Positions 55,988 through 63,890 of a stretch of DNA of 64,000 nt are shown one piece after another. Position 1 is the stretch's first letter. Each line of letters starts with the position of its first letter. The notes below the pieces were generated by a model. The model searched no databases. It was not told the DNA's origin and was given only the letters and a program-made list of their open reading frames with translations. Origin of the DNA: SAR324 cluster bacterium. Its GTDB lineage: Bacteria > SAR324 > NAC60-12. The translations under genes were made by a program, and so were the position numbers. Location: NCBI GenBank assembly GCA_015232315.1, contig JADFZZ010000023.1:21935-85934 (forward strand), in the 5' to 3' direction.

Positions 55988-57151
55988 TCAGCCGAAGGTC
56001 AAGGCACGAGCCAGACTGTAGCCTTCCTCACCAATATGGTTCCACTGTCCGCATTGTTTGCGGAACTTATCGAAAGACGCGGCAACCTTGGCCGAGGCAG
56101 AATCTTTAGCGGCGACTTCTGCCAGCACATCCTTGCTGAGTTCTCCCATTTTCTTGAGGATTTCGTCTGAAAAACGCTTCAGCGTGACATGATAAGTCTC
56201 CACCAGTTCAACAAGTGACGTGTTGTTGCGTGCGGTGAATTCGGCAAGCATGTCGTGATAGGCTCCCTGCATGGCGATCTGAAGAATGGCTTGCAAATCC
56301 GCGGGTAGGGCTTCGTATTCTTTTTTGTTGATGAAGCACTCCATCACGCTGCCCGGTTCATGCCATCCCGGCCAGTAATAATATTTGGCGACCTTGTGCA
56401 GTCCGAAAGCCAGATCATTGTAGGGTCCAACCCATTCGGTGGCATCAATGGTTCCGGACTGCATGGCCTGAAAAATTTCGCCGCCCGGCAGATTGATGGC
56501 GTTGGCACCGGCACGTTGGATCACTTCTCCTCCCAAGCCGGGCATCCGCATTTTGAGTCCTTCATAATCCGAAAGACTGTTGATTTCCTTGTTGAACCAA
56601 CCTCCCATCTGCACGCCTGTATTGCCGCAGGGAAATGGTTTGAGATTGAAATCAGCGTAAATCTGGTCCCACAATTCCTGTCCGCCGCCATATCTCAACC
56701 ATGCGGCCATTTCCTGAGCATTGAGTCCAAAGGGTACCGTACAAAAAAACTGGGCGGCTTCGCTTTTGCCTTTCCAGTAGTAGGAAGCGGCATGTCCCAT
56801 CTGGGCGGTTCCATTGGAAACGGCTTCAAAAGATTCGAAGGGGGGAACGAGTTCTCCGGCACCATACACTTTTATTTTGATGCGTCCGTCCGACATGGCT
56901 TCAATGTTTTGCGCCAGTTGGTTGGCTCCTGTACCCAGTCCGGGAAAATTTTTGGGCCAGGTAGTGACCATTTTCCATTCATAGGTTTTGCGGGTCACAA
57001 CAGCCGGAGCCGCGGTTTCCAGCGGTTTTGCGGTTTCATCAGAACAGGCTTCCTGCTTGCGTTCGCAACCTGCGGCATAAAGTACAGCCCCAGCGGTCAA
57101 GGCAGTCAACCCTGCTGTTTTCACAAAGTCTCTTCGGTCCATAAATCTCAT
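55988..57151 (-). CDS. dctP: TRAP transporter substrate-binding protein (TakP-like), Tat lipoprotein
   Basis: An N-terminal twin-arginine motif (MDRRDFVKTAG) and hydrophobic segment lead to the lipobox YAAGC, so the protein should be exported folded and lipid-anchored. The binding domain is of the alpha-keto acid/monocarboxylate branch (WKMVTTWPKNFPGLGTGAN, ELVPPFESFEAVSNGTAQMG, WVGPYNDLAFGLHKVA). It captures the substrate for DctQM. The order dctP-dctQ-dctM runs on the minus strand. A likely promoter is upstream. Confidence 0.92.
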   Translation of the reverse strand: MRFMDRRDFVKTAGLTALTAGAVLYAAGCERKQEACSDETAKPLETAAPAVVTRKTYEWKMVTTWPKNFPGLGTGANQLAQNIEAMSDGRIKIKVYGAGELVPPFESFEAVSNGTAQMGHAASYYWKGKSEAAQFFCTVPFGLNAQEMAAWLRYGGGQELWDQIYADFNLKPFPCGNTGVQMGGWFNKEINSLSDYEGLKMRMPGLGGEVIQRAGANAINLPGGEIFQAMQSGTIDATEWVGPYNDLAFGLHKVAKYYYWPGWHEPGSVMECFINKKEYEALPADLQAILQIAMQGAYHDMLAEFTARNNTSLVELVETYHVTLKRFSDEILKKMGELSKDVLAEVAAKDSASAKVAASFDKFRKQCGQWNHIGEEGYSLARALTFG

Positions 57152-57190
57152 ATTCAGTGGAAAGGTTTGGGTAATAAGCGGCAGATTCCG

Positions 57191-57219
57191 AACATAAACA
57201 AGTGATGGGGGCAGTTCAA
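57191..57219 (-). promoter_or_regulatory. Possible promoter of the TRAP operon
   Basis: On the minus strand TTGAAC (57214-57219) and TATGTT (57191-57196) are separated by 17 bases, and lie 40 bases upstream of the dctP start. The -10 element is weak. Confidence 0.3.
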
Positions 57220-57366
57220 GCTATTTGGTTCTTAAAAAAACCGGCAGTACTTGATTGCTTTTTAGCGCTCCAGTTTGCTAAGAACCTCAGAAGATGATTT
57301 GGCACACAGCATGAATTTGTTTGCTTCTCAAAGCAAACTCTGAAAATCTACTCACAGGCAATCCTG

Positions 57367-58575
57367 ATGCAATTGCGTTTTGATTTATTCATTCCTTATG
57401 GCATTCCCCCGCTACTGAGCATGCTGGTCGCATTATTTCTTGCGTCATTGACCATCAAAGCCGGAAAATACAACAAGGAAAACCAGCTCTTTACCCTGTT
57501 TTGTATTTTTCAGATGCTGGGTTCGCTGGTGGATGTTCTGGATACGCTGTGGATCTTGCCGGAACATTCGCTCTTTTCCTCACATTTACTGGCACTGGTG
57601 TACCAGTTCATCATTCCTGTCAGTATTCATTTTATCCATACGTTTTTGCGAATTCAGCACAGAAAATGGCTGATCCGGGGAGGATACCTCCTCATTGCCA
57701 TACTCACACCGTTGACCCAAACGTCTTGGCATATTGTTGAAAAACAAAAAGTTTTTTTTGGCTTTGTTTCACACACCGGAACCATTTATCAGATTTTGAC
57801 GATGCTGGGATTGGCGACCCTGATCTACTGTGGAATTCTGCTGATACAGGCATTAAGCACAGAAAATCGCCCCGATCAGCGAGTTAAAATTCGATTTATT
57901 TTCTTGGGATTTTTCGACAGTATGTGTCTCAGATTGCCTCGGCAATCCATAATGCGCAATTGCATGAGGAAACCCTTGAAAAACAACAACAGATTGAATC
58001 CGCCCATCAGGAAATCCAGCATATCAATTAGGTCGTGCAAATTGTCAATTCGACCTTGAATCTGGATACCATCATCAAACAGGTCATGGTAGTGTTACAA
58101 CAAATCTTTGAGTTTAACGGGTTGGCCATTTCGCTGTTGGATGAACCTCGGCAAAATCTGGTGTTTCAGTCGTCTTATCATGATGGAAGTTGGTCAGGAT
58201 TCAATGACGTCCATTGGAAGTCCATTGTCATTCCTGTCACCGCGGATGACAACTTTTATGTGAAAACCCTGAAGTACAATGATCCCAACTATATTTCTCC
58301 TGTCACACCTGAATTGATAGAACGTTTTGAAGAGCATGATCGTCAGCTTTACGCCCTTGTTCCGGCCAAATCTATTTTGATGTGTCCCCTCAGTTTTCAA
58401 GGGGAAGCCATTGGTGTGATCGTTTTTGGAAACTCCAAAAAAACCTTTGAACTGGTGGATTCAGATATTGTGAAAATCCAGATGTATTTGAATCAGATCA
58501 GTAACGCAGTTCATAACGCCCAACAGTATGATGCTTTGAAAACCACCAAACTCCAACAGGATGTTCGACTTCCAG
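57367..58575 (+). pseudogene. Decayed paralogue of the 7TM/GAF cyclase
   Basis: The start (57367 to about 57905) encodes a 7TM sensor module like those of the 1500-residue cyclase (HFIHTFLRIQHRKWLI, TPLTQTSWHIVEKQKV). At about 57905-57915 an internal deletion joins another frame that reads YVSQIASAIHNAQLHEETLE, then a coil ending HIN, a TAG stop at 58029-58031, and VQIVNSTLNLDTI. The paralogue reads HINQV there, so CAG became TAG. A GAF domain follows and breaks off at LKTTKLQQD (about 58565). The cyclase domain is gone, replaced by an IS66-type fragment on the other strand. Confidence 0.85.
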
Positions 58576-58911
58576 GCGAACACACTTAAGCGAATCCTTA
58601 CGCTGACTGGAAATCACTGGAAGTTCCACAAACTCCACTTCTGAAGGTTTTGGACAAACAGGGGAAACTGATGACATCGCTGTGAGGGACAGCCGTTTCT
58701 GAAGTGATTTGAGATCCAGCTTCAATTGATAGGCCACCGTGGACACCGGGGTGTGTTGACACAAGACAACAGCGTAATTCCACAAGACTTCGGGGATGCG
58801 TTCTCCATTGTGCCGACTTTGACGCCACTGATAAAATTGCTCCTGAATTTCCTGAAGGGTGAATGGTTGAGGTGAATGTATAATGCCTCCATGATGGTGA
58901 GGGAAAATCAA
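58570..58911 (-). pseudogene. IS66-type element accessory protein fragment
   Basis: The minus-strand frame has the helix-turn-helix pattern of proteins that accompany IS66-type transposases: EIQEQFYQWRQSRHNGERIP, EVLWNYAVVLCQH, VAYQLKLDLKSLQKRL, then FVELPVISS. The last third of the expected protein is cut off where the pseudogene of the other strand begins, so this element landed in, or recombined with, that gene. No transposase gene remains. Start is uncertain (TTG at 58911). Confidence 0.6.
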
Positions 58912-58931
58912 TGATTACTCACCCCATTGCA

Positions 58932-59063
58932 TCACAGATGATAGGTCGTGTCACACTCTCTTGCCGAAAGGACACGAGCAAAGACATTTCCATCTTCGTC
59001 TTGTACTTTGTGGACGATCCCGAACCCGCCACGCCCCAACACTTCGATCTCAGTGTATTTCAT
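58932..59063 (-). pseudogene. Truncated N-lobe of a Ser/Thr protein kinase
   Basis: A 43-residue frame starts at ATG 59063 after a GGAGAG site and reads KYTEIEVLGRGGFGIVHKVQ, the glycine-rich loop of Hanks-type kinases, then DEDGNVFAR and stops within about 15 residues. The rest of the kinase is missing. It sits directly next to the first attC-like site, so it may have been a cassette gene or the end of the array. Confidence 0.6.
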
Positions 59064-59072
59064 AGTTCTCTC

Positions 59073-59152
59073 CTGCTAACGCTGAGTTGAGCGGTTGCTG
59101 GAACGGAGCAAAGCGCAGTGTAAGCAATCCGTCTCGAACGTCTTGTTCGATT
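59073..59152 (-). other. attC-like site 1 (after the DUF5615 gene)
   Basis: On the minus strand the element starts near ATCGAACAAGACG and ends at GCAACCGCTCAACTCAGCGTTAGCA. The arms pair (GTTCGAGACGGATTGC with GCAACCGCTCAAC) with extra unpaired bases on one side, the mark of attC sites. It lies at the 3' end of the DUF433/DUF5615 cassette. Confidence 0.6.
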
Positions 59153-59161
59153 TTGTTCATT

Positions 59162-59503
59162 TTATTTAATACATTCAAACTGATTCAAATATATATTCAC
59201 AAGGCGATGATTTTGTATTAACGATTCAACTTGTGGCCAAATTCGCTGAAGAAACGCATGAAAATCTCTCTTTTTCATGTTTCCAAATCGTAAGTGAATC
59301 ACTTTGGGTGGGGATATTGAAATAATAATTCTATCTGAGAAATCAGTATCTTTTGTCACTATCACCAAATTATTCTGTTTGGCATATTCCCAGATTTGTG
59401 AATCTGTCAAGCTATTGCCCAGATCAGTTACATGGATGATTGCGTAAGTGGTGCTGATCTCAATATTCTTCGGTAAATTTTCATCAAACAAATATCCGTT
59501 CAT
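59162..59503 (-). CDS. DUF5615-type PIN-like protein, likely toxin
   Basis: The 113-residue protein begins GYLFDENLPKNIEI and has VIVTKDTDFSDRI, the acidic pattern of DUF5615 PIN-like proteins, which are usually RNase-type toxins paired with DUF433 antitoxins. The start ATGA overlaps the stop of the DUF433 gene. Both are minus-strand and are followed by an attC-like site, so the pair behaves as one integron cassette. Confidence 0.82.
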   Translation of the reverse strand: MNGYLFDENLPKNIEISTTYAIIHVTDLGNSLTDSQIWEYAKQNNLVIVTKDTDFSDRIIISISPPKVIHLRFGNMKKRDFHAFLQRIWPQVESLIQNHRLVNIYLNQFECIK

Positions 59504-59727
59504 GCGATCTTTTGTATCTCATAACGGTTAGCCATTAATTTTGAGGCATATTGAATACAAGCATAAATATCATCTCTATTTAATTGGGGATATTCTTCCA
59601 GCACGGAATCAATCGAATCTCCCGCGCCTAAAAACTCCAGGATGGTTTGAACACTAATTCGTGTTCCTGTTATGGTTGGTCGCCCATTACATATATCAGG
59701 AATTATAGAGATTCTGTCATTTGCCAT
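59500..59727 (-). CDS. DUF433 protein, likely antitoxin
   Basis: A 75-residue helix-turn-helix protein (GRPTITGTRISVQTILEFLG, VLEEYPQLNRDDIYACIQYA) typical of DUF433, the usual partner of DUF5615 toxins. It overlaps the toxin gene by 4 bases (ATGA), implying coupled translation. Confidence 0.88.
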   Translation of the reverse strand: MANDRISIIPDICNGRPTITGTRISVQTILEFLGAGDSIDSVLEEYPQLNRDDIYACIQYASKLMANRYEIQKIA

Positions 59728-59845
59728 TATTCTCCTTTATTTCATACATTGATTACAAATCGTTGTATTGTTTTCATGTGATCTCCTCATATCCGTATCA
59801 TACATCAACCAATGAAGAAAATGCCATGATAACTTTGGTGATTTA

Positions 59846-59974
59846 TTGGATCGAACGCAAAGGTCAGTGGTTGACGGGGATCACTGAATGTTGAAAAAGA
59901 GACGCACTGAAAAACTACTGGAATCTTTGACAAAAACCGCACCCCGTCAATCCACTGCACCGTCTTGTTGGCCG
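59846..59974 (-). other. attC-like site 2 (after the YgiT zinc-finger gene), long type
   Basis: About 129 bases. The arms are GGTCAGTGGTTGACGGGG (59861-59878) and CCCCGTCAATCCACTGCACC (59942-59961), which pair with one extra A on one side (CAGTGG-TTGACGGGG against CAGTGGATTGACGGGG), as in attC sites. The central part is nearly identical to site 3. Confidence 0.65.
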
Positions 59975-59986
59975 TTCAATTGAATC

Positions 59987-60229
59987 TTATGCAAACTCAG
60001 CAACAGACACATTGCGTTGTTTGGCAAAATTTCTACGATGTAGTTTGATTCGTTCAATTTCATGAAGCGTATCCGCTGTCAGATAACTTTCACCACATTG
60101 AGTACACATGACAACAGGAACATTTTCAATGACTAACAACTTCTCACCTTTGCCATAACTTCTGGGAAGATGTCGTATTTGTGCGGAATTTTGGCCACAA
60201 ATATCACAGGTAATTTTGCTCTGTTCCAT
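59987..60229 (-). CDS. YgiT-type zinc-finger protein, likely antitoxin
   Basis: The 80-residue protein has two CxxC pairs (CDIC and CTQC), the zinc-binding N-terminus of YgiT/MqsA, followed by a helix-rich end. No C-terminal HTH is present. It lies 2 bases after the DUF4258 gene, so the two form a toxin-antitoxin-like pair in an integron cassette. Confidence 0.85.
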   Translation of the reverse strand: MEQSKITCDICGQNSAQIRHLPRSYGKGEKLLVIENVPVVMCTQCGESYLTADTLHEIERIKLHRRNFAKQRNVSVAEFA

Positions 60230-60231
60230 AT

Positions 60232-60516
60232 TTACTCCACATAAACGGTAAGAATCACTAATTTGCCTGAAAGTCCAAATTTGGTCACAATCACGGCTAT
60301 ATTCACGCCATCCATTGTCTGACCTCGAACAAGGTATTTGGATTCTTGAGTTTGCTTATCTTTTTGATGTTCGATAATTCGCCCTGTAAGAAGCACGTTT
60401 TCTACATCAAAAATAGTCAAATTATCATCATCCATCTCTTCTTCAGCATGAGTTGTCATGATGTATTCTCGAAAACGAATTTTATCACGCATCCTATCCA
60501 GAATACTACGAGACAT
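60232..60516 (-). CDS. DUF4258 protein, likely toxin of a MqsR-like pair
   Basis: The 94-residue protein has the DUF4258 core (IMTTHAEEEMDDDNLTIFDV, LTGRIIEHQKD, KYLVRGQTMDGVNIAVIV). DUF4258 proteins are RelE/MqsR-like and usually precede a YgiT-type antitoxin. The next gene starts 2 bases later. A 160-base leader and attC-like site 3 lie upstream. Confidence 0.85.
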   Translation of the reverse strand: MSRSILDRMRDKIRFREYIMTTHAEEEMDDDNLTIFDVENVLLTGRIIEHQKDKQTQESKYLVRGQTMDGVNIAVIVTKFGLSGKLVILTVYVE

Positions 60517-60679
60517 GTTTATACTCCATGGATATTTTGTCGTCTTGCACTAAAATCAATGATTTATCTCCACGGAACGATAATTAAAGATGCTGATACC
60601 AGTTGTTCAAGCCACATTTCCTATATCACCCATATCTCATAAAAATAGGAGGAAATTTCTGTCCCCATATCCAGATATA

Positions 60680-60802
60680 GGCCAACGATCAGGTCAGTGG
60701 TTGACGGGGGAACACTGAATGTTGAAAAAGAGACGCACTGAAAATTACTGAAATTTTTGGTAAAAACCGCATCTCGAAAATCTATTGCACAGCCTTGTTG
60801 GA
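60680..60802 (-). other. attC-like site 3 (after the zinc-ribbon gene), long type
   Basis: A near copy of site 2: the left arm GGTCAGTGGTTGACGGGG (60692-60709) and the central CACTGAATGTTGAAAAAGAG are almost the same. The right arm has diverged (GCATCTCGAAAATCTATTGC), but both copies end in CTTGTTGG. The remainder of this gap up to 60938 holds nothing else that I see. Confidence 0.6.
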
Positions 60803-60938
60803 AGCAGAATTCACAAGTTGAATCAACACCATTCCCAAAATATTTTGTCGCACAATTCCTTCCATCGGCCATCAGGCAGCGCGATGAACTTGAGCAATCA
60901 AAGCTGTTTTGAGTTTTTCTTTCTCACACTTCTATTTT

Positions 60939-61538
60939 TCAAAAAATTTGTAAGTTATCTAAATAAATCTTGTCACCAGAGTAATGGATTGTACAGGTAT
61001 AAGTTGAGCGTATCTTTGCACCAAATGAATTTTGGGCGTCAACGTATCCAATTACTGTCCAAGGCCCATCTCCATAGCCAGATATCTTCACCTCAGAATA
61101 TGACGCAAATTGAGCCGTTGATGGTGCTTTCAGATTTTTTTTGACAAAGGACTCACAATGGACTTGTGCAGATGCTGAACTTCCACCGTTATTATTTTTG
61201 GAAAATAAACCAACAATAAACAAAAAAACAATAAATCCCACAATAATTAATAGACAACCAGATGACTTTGTTTTGACGGGGTTCTGTTCGCCACAATGGG
61301 GACAGGTAGTTGCATTTTTTGATACTTCTTGACCGCATGTTTTGCATTTGCTTAATTTTGGATTTGGAATCTTGGTTTCTTGTTCATCTGGGGAGGCATC
61401 TATTGCGGATTTATTGTCAGAGGGATGCAATATTGTTACTGATTGCATTAGAGCATTATCAGACTGTAAATTGATTTTACAATGTTTACACCATTTGGCA
61501 TCAAGCTTATTGATAAATCCACAATGTGTACATTTCAT
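60939..61538 (-). CDS. Double zinc-ribbon membrane protein
   Basis: The 199-residue protein starts with one zinc ribbon (CTHCGFINKLDAKWCKHC) and has a second one (CKTCGQEVSKNATTCPHC), then one membrane helix (CLLIIVGFIVFLFIVGLF). A short C-terminal domain of about 80 residues faces outward (KAPSTAQFASYSEVKISGYG). The type is common on mobile elements and its function is unknown. It lies between attC-like sites 3 and 4, so it is a cassette gene. Confidence 0.8.
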   Translation of the reverse strand: MKCTHCGFINKLDAKWCKHCKINLQSDNALMQSVTILHPSDNKSAIDASPDEQETKIPNPKLSKCKTCGQEVSKNATTCPHCGEQNPVKTKSSGCLLIIVGFIVFLFIVGLFSKNNNGGSSASAQVHCESFVKKNLKAPSTAQFASYSEVKISGYGDGPWTVIGYVDAQNSFGAKIRSTYTCTIHYSGDKIYLDNLQIF

Positions 61539-61565
61539 AACTATGTCTCAATTGAAAATTATGCT

Positions 61566-61652
61566 TCCAACGCCCCACATCACCGGGAGCGAAAAGCAAA
61601 GCGAGGGACGAGCGGCGCTTTTTGCTCTCCGAGTGCATGTGATTGTTATGCA
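61566..61652 (-). other. attC-like site 4 (after the esterase gene)
   Basis: On the minus strand GCATAACAATCACATGCACT and the far arm CCGGTGATGTGGGGCGTTGG pair imperfectly (CACAT..CAC..GGAG on both sides). The ends keep the AAC and GTT core triplets. It lies 17 bases beyond the stop of the esterase gene. Confidence 0.6.
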
Positions 61653-61668
61653 ACCTCATTTCAGATCC

Positions 61669-62889
61669 CTATAAGTCCACTAGTTTGTCTTGGTTGGCGC
61701 CAGGAACGCAGAATATTGCGTCAAAGGCGTCACTCACATTCGTCTCAACAGATGCGCTCTGCGATCTCACTCGGCTTGCGCCTTTTAAGTCGTTCGAAAA
61801 CACCAAACATGAGCCCGCCACGCCCCTGACACTGATAATATGCTGTTCTACGCTGTCCCATTGAATTTCATCAGCGTCTGCGAGCTTCACCGAAAACCCT
61901 AATGGACTGTCAGACGATGGATACTGCATCTCCGGCACAGTGCCCCCTAAATGCGTTGCTCCAATGGCACGGTAATCCTTCCGATGCGCAAGATGCTGGC
62001 CCATAGGGACAGCCGTAATTTCGCCAGAAAAGGAAACTGGAGTCTTCTGGATATGGTTGTTATGCGCAAGTAAAAGTATCTTCAAATCTGGATCTGCGTG
62101 AAGAAGTTTCTCAACGGTAATAGCTGTGAATACCTCACGAACGGAGGTATCACCTTCGAGTGACGTACCATCAAAGAGCTTCTTCATGGTGCGCAGTGTT
62201 TCGAGCGTATGTTCAATCGAAAAGACAGACTCAGAAGCCCTTTGAAACAGTTCATTTCCACCTCGCTGGATTAGAACTGGTGCCAATGCAGATAACCGCA
62301 ACTTTATCCGAATAATCTGGGAGAAGGCTTGATTCTGAATAGCAGGATCCAGTTCACCCCATTGCGTGGATGAAATCACGGGGGATTCGCCAGAGATGGA
62401 CTCCAAAGATTGGATTAACGCATCGACATCCGGCTTCAAAATAGGGTCCAGCAACTCAATAGCTGCGGTCAGCTTCTGCAAGTCATCAAGTGGGTTCAGC
62501 GTATTGGGCAAATCAACGCCAACTACCATAATTTTCTTTTCAGCTTCTAAGAGATAAGATTTGAGCCAAGTCAGCACCGACCCATATAGAGCAAAGGTCA
62601 ATGGGTTCGTGATTTCCTCCAGCTTATCTGTGGCCGGTGAGGCGTTGAGCCATTCGGTAATCCGGTTACCCTGAACGGCCCCACACTCCAGCCCAATTGC
62701 ATTAAACTCGTGCACCTCTACAAAATATCGGATGAAACTGGCTCTGGCCAAGGAGAATTCAGAAACAAAGTGAGCCCCTTCGCCAATCCCTATAACCCTG
62801 GAAGATTGGGCCATCGAGGCAAGATCTTCAAGCTCACTGAAATCCAGTTTACAAGGCTGCAATAGTGTTCTGATTGTTCTGTATGGCAT
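61669..62889 (-). CDS. Erythromycin-esterase-family protein
   Basis: The 406-residue protein has the family active site: E37 and H40 in VIGIGEGAHFVSEFSLAR, and an acidic/His-rich C-terminal half (LAHNNHIQKTP). These enzymes hydrolyse macrolide lactones (EreA/EreB) but many members have unknown substrates, so resistance cannot be claimed. It is a cassette gene followed by attC-like site 4. Part of it (62600-62726) is repeated in inverted orientation at 63874-64000. Confidence 0.85.
   Translation of the reverse strand: MPYRTIRTLLQPCKLDFSELEDLASMAQSSRVIGIGEGAHFVSEFSLARASFIRYFVEVHEFNAIGLECGAVQGNRITEWLNASPATDKLEEITNPLTFALYGSVLTWLKSYLLEAEKKIMVVGVDLPNTLNPLDDLQKLTAAIELLDPILKPDVDALIQSLESISGESPVISSTQWGELDPAIQNQAFSQIIRIKLRLSALAPVLIQRGGNELFQRASESVFSIEHTLETLRTMKKLFDGTSLEGDTSVREVFTAITVEKLLHADPDLKILLLAHNNHIQKTPVSFSGEITAVPMGQHLAHRKDYRAIGATHLGGTVPEMQYPSSDSPLGFSVKLADADEIQWDSVEQHIISVRGVAGSCLVFSNDLKGASRVRSQSASVETNVSDAFDAIFCVPGANQDKLVDL
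62600..62726 (-). repeat. Inverted repeat copy A, inside the esterase gene
   Basis: These 127 bases are repeated exactly, in reverse complement, at 63874-64000. The match continues to the window edge, so the full length is unknown. Just beyond copy A the sequence differs, with a short shared word (TACAAAAT) at the junction. Confidence 0.95.
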
Positions 62890-62948
62890 ATGTTCGCCTC
62901 AATACCTTCATTATAATGGGTCTGATGTTCTAGTTCCCGGGTCACGGT

Positions 62949-63019
62949 GCATAACGCTGCGCTCACCGGCGGCAATGGAGCGCAGCGGAATTTCCGTCCG
63001 GTGCAGCGCATTGTTAGCC
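62949..63019 (-). other. attC-like site 5 (after the aldo/keto reductase gene)
   Basis: About 71 bases. On the minus strand GGCTAACAATGCGCTGCACC at one end and GGTGAGCGCAGCGTTATGCA at the other form complementary arms, with GCTAAC and GTTATGC as outer cores. It lies 20 bases after the reductase stop. It is the clearest attC of the five. Confidence 0.7.
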
Positions 63020-63038
63020 ATTTGATTACCCTCAAATG

Positions 63039-63890
63039 TTATTTAAGTGGCGCAGCCACTTCCATAGGGTTTAATCCATTTGCCGCCCAAGCAATAGCTT
63101 GATTTTGGTTGAGTTTATTCAGACGTTCCATGTCAGTTGTAGAAATTTCAAAATCAAATATATTGAAATTTTCTCGGATACGATCAGGCTTGCTACTCTT
63201 GGTAAGCACGCAATAACCATGTTGCATACCCCACCTTAGTAGCACTTTTGCTTCTGCCATACCTAGTTTGGTAGCAATATCATTAATAACGGTTTGGGCT
63301 TCCTGCTTGATTTCGGCAAGAACCTCCCCACCCTGTCCTTCTTCAACACGCCATGTTGACAGGGGAGCAAGTGAGCTATAAGCGATTGGTGCAATAGAAT
63401 GTTCGGCCATAAACTGGGTTAATTCAACTTGTGCACATAAAGGATGAAATTCGATTTGGTTAGCTTCTGGAGCGTCCAAGCCTGCGTCCAGAATTTCCTG
63501 AATTCTCATTGAATTATAGTTGGCGACACCGATATGTTTTGTCAGGCCTAATTTTTTCAGTTCTATGCAGGCTCTCCATTGTTCCAATCTCAGTTCGGAG
63601 AAAGGTGCGTGAATCATATAGAGGTCAACATGATCAAGCTGAAGTTGGATAAGCTGCCTTTTCAAGGTTTCAATGGTGTCTTCATAACTTTTTTCATCTG
63701 ATCCCCATGGCTTATATCCAGGAAATACTTTCGTGGTGACGAACAATTCATCTCTCGAAATACCAGCGGCCCTAATGCCCCGCCCCGTGCCTTCTTCGTT
63801 ATTGTAGCCCTCGGCTGAATCTATATGCCGAAAGCCAGCATTAAGAGCATCACATACACACGTTTCAGCCGACATTTTGTAGAGGTGCAC
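63039..63890 (-). CDS. Aldo/keto reductase, 5' end truncated
   Basis: The protein is an NADPH-dependent aldo/keto reductase of about 280 residues. The tetrad residues are seen in HIDSAEGYNNE (Asp and Tyr), FVTTKVFPG (Lys) and DLYMIHAPF (His); the NADPH-binding end is TKSSKPDRIRENF. The N-terminus is short: the usual GFGVYK-type beginning is replaced by MHLYK because the inverted repeat at 63874 joins here. The original start is lost or lies in another copy. It is the cassette gene before attC-like site 5. Confidence 0.8.
   Translation of the reverse strand: MHLYKMSAETCVCDALNAGFRHIDSAEGYNNEEGTGRGIRAAGISRDELFVTTKVFPGYKPWGSDEKSYEDTIETLKRQLIQLQLDHVDLYMIHAPFSELRLEQWRACIELKKLGLTKHIGVANYNSMRIQEILDAGLDAPEANQIEFHPLCAQVELTQFMAEHSIAPIAYSSLAPLSTWRVEEGQGGEVLAEIKQEAQTVINDIATKLGMAEAKVLLRWGMQHGYCVLTKSSKPDRIRENFNIFDFEISTTDMERLNKLNQNQAIAWAANGLNPMEVAAPLK

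Noticed and set aside
60346..60642. Open frame on the plus strand across the DUF4258 gene
   Set aside because: It is antisense to a clear DUF4258 coding region and has no family pattern; the real gene is on the minus strand.
61342..61674. Plus-strand frame spanning the end of the zinc-ribbon gene and attC-like site 4
   Set aside because: It overlaps the attC hairpin and the zinc-ribbon gene antisense; composition is not coding-like.
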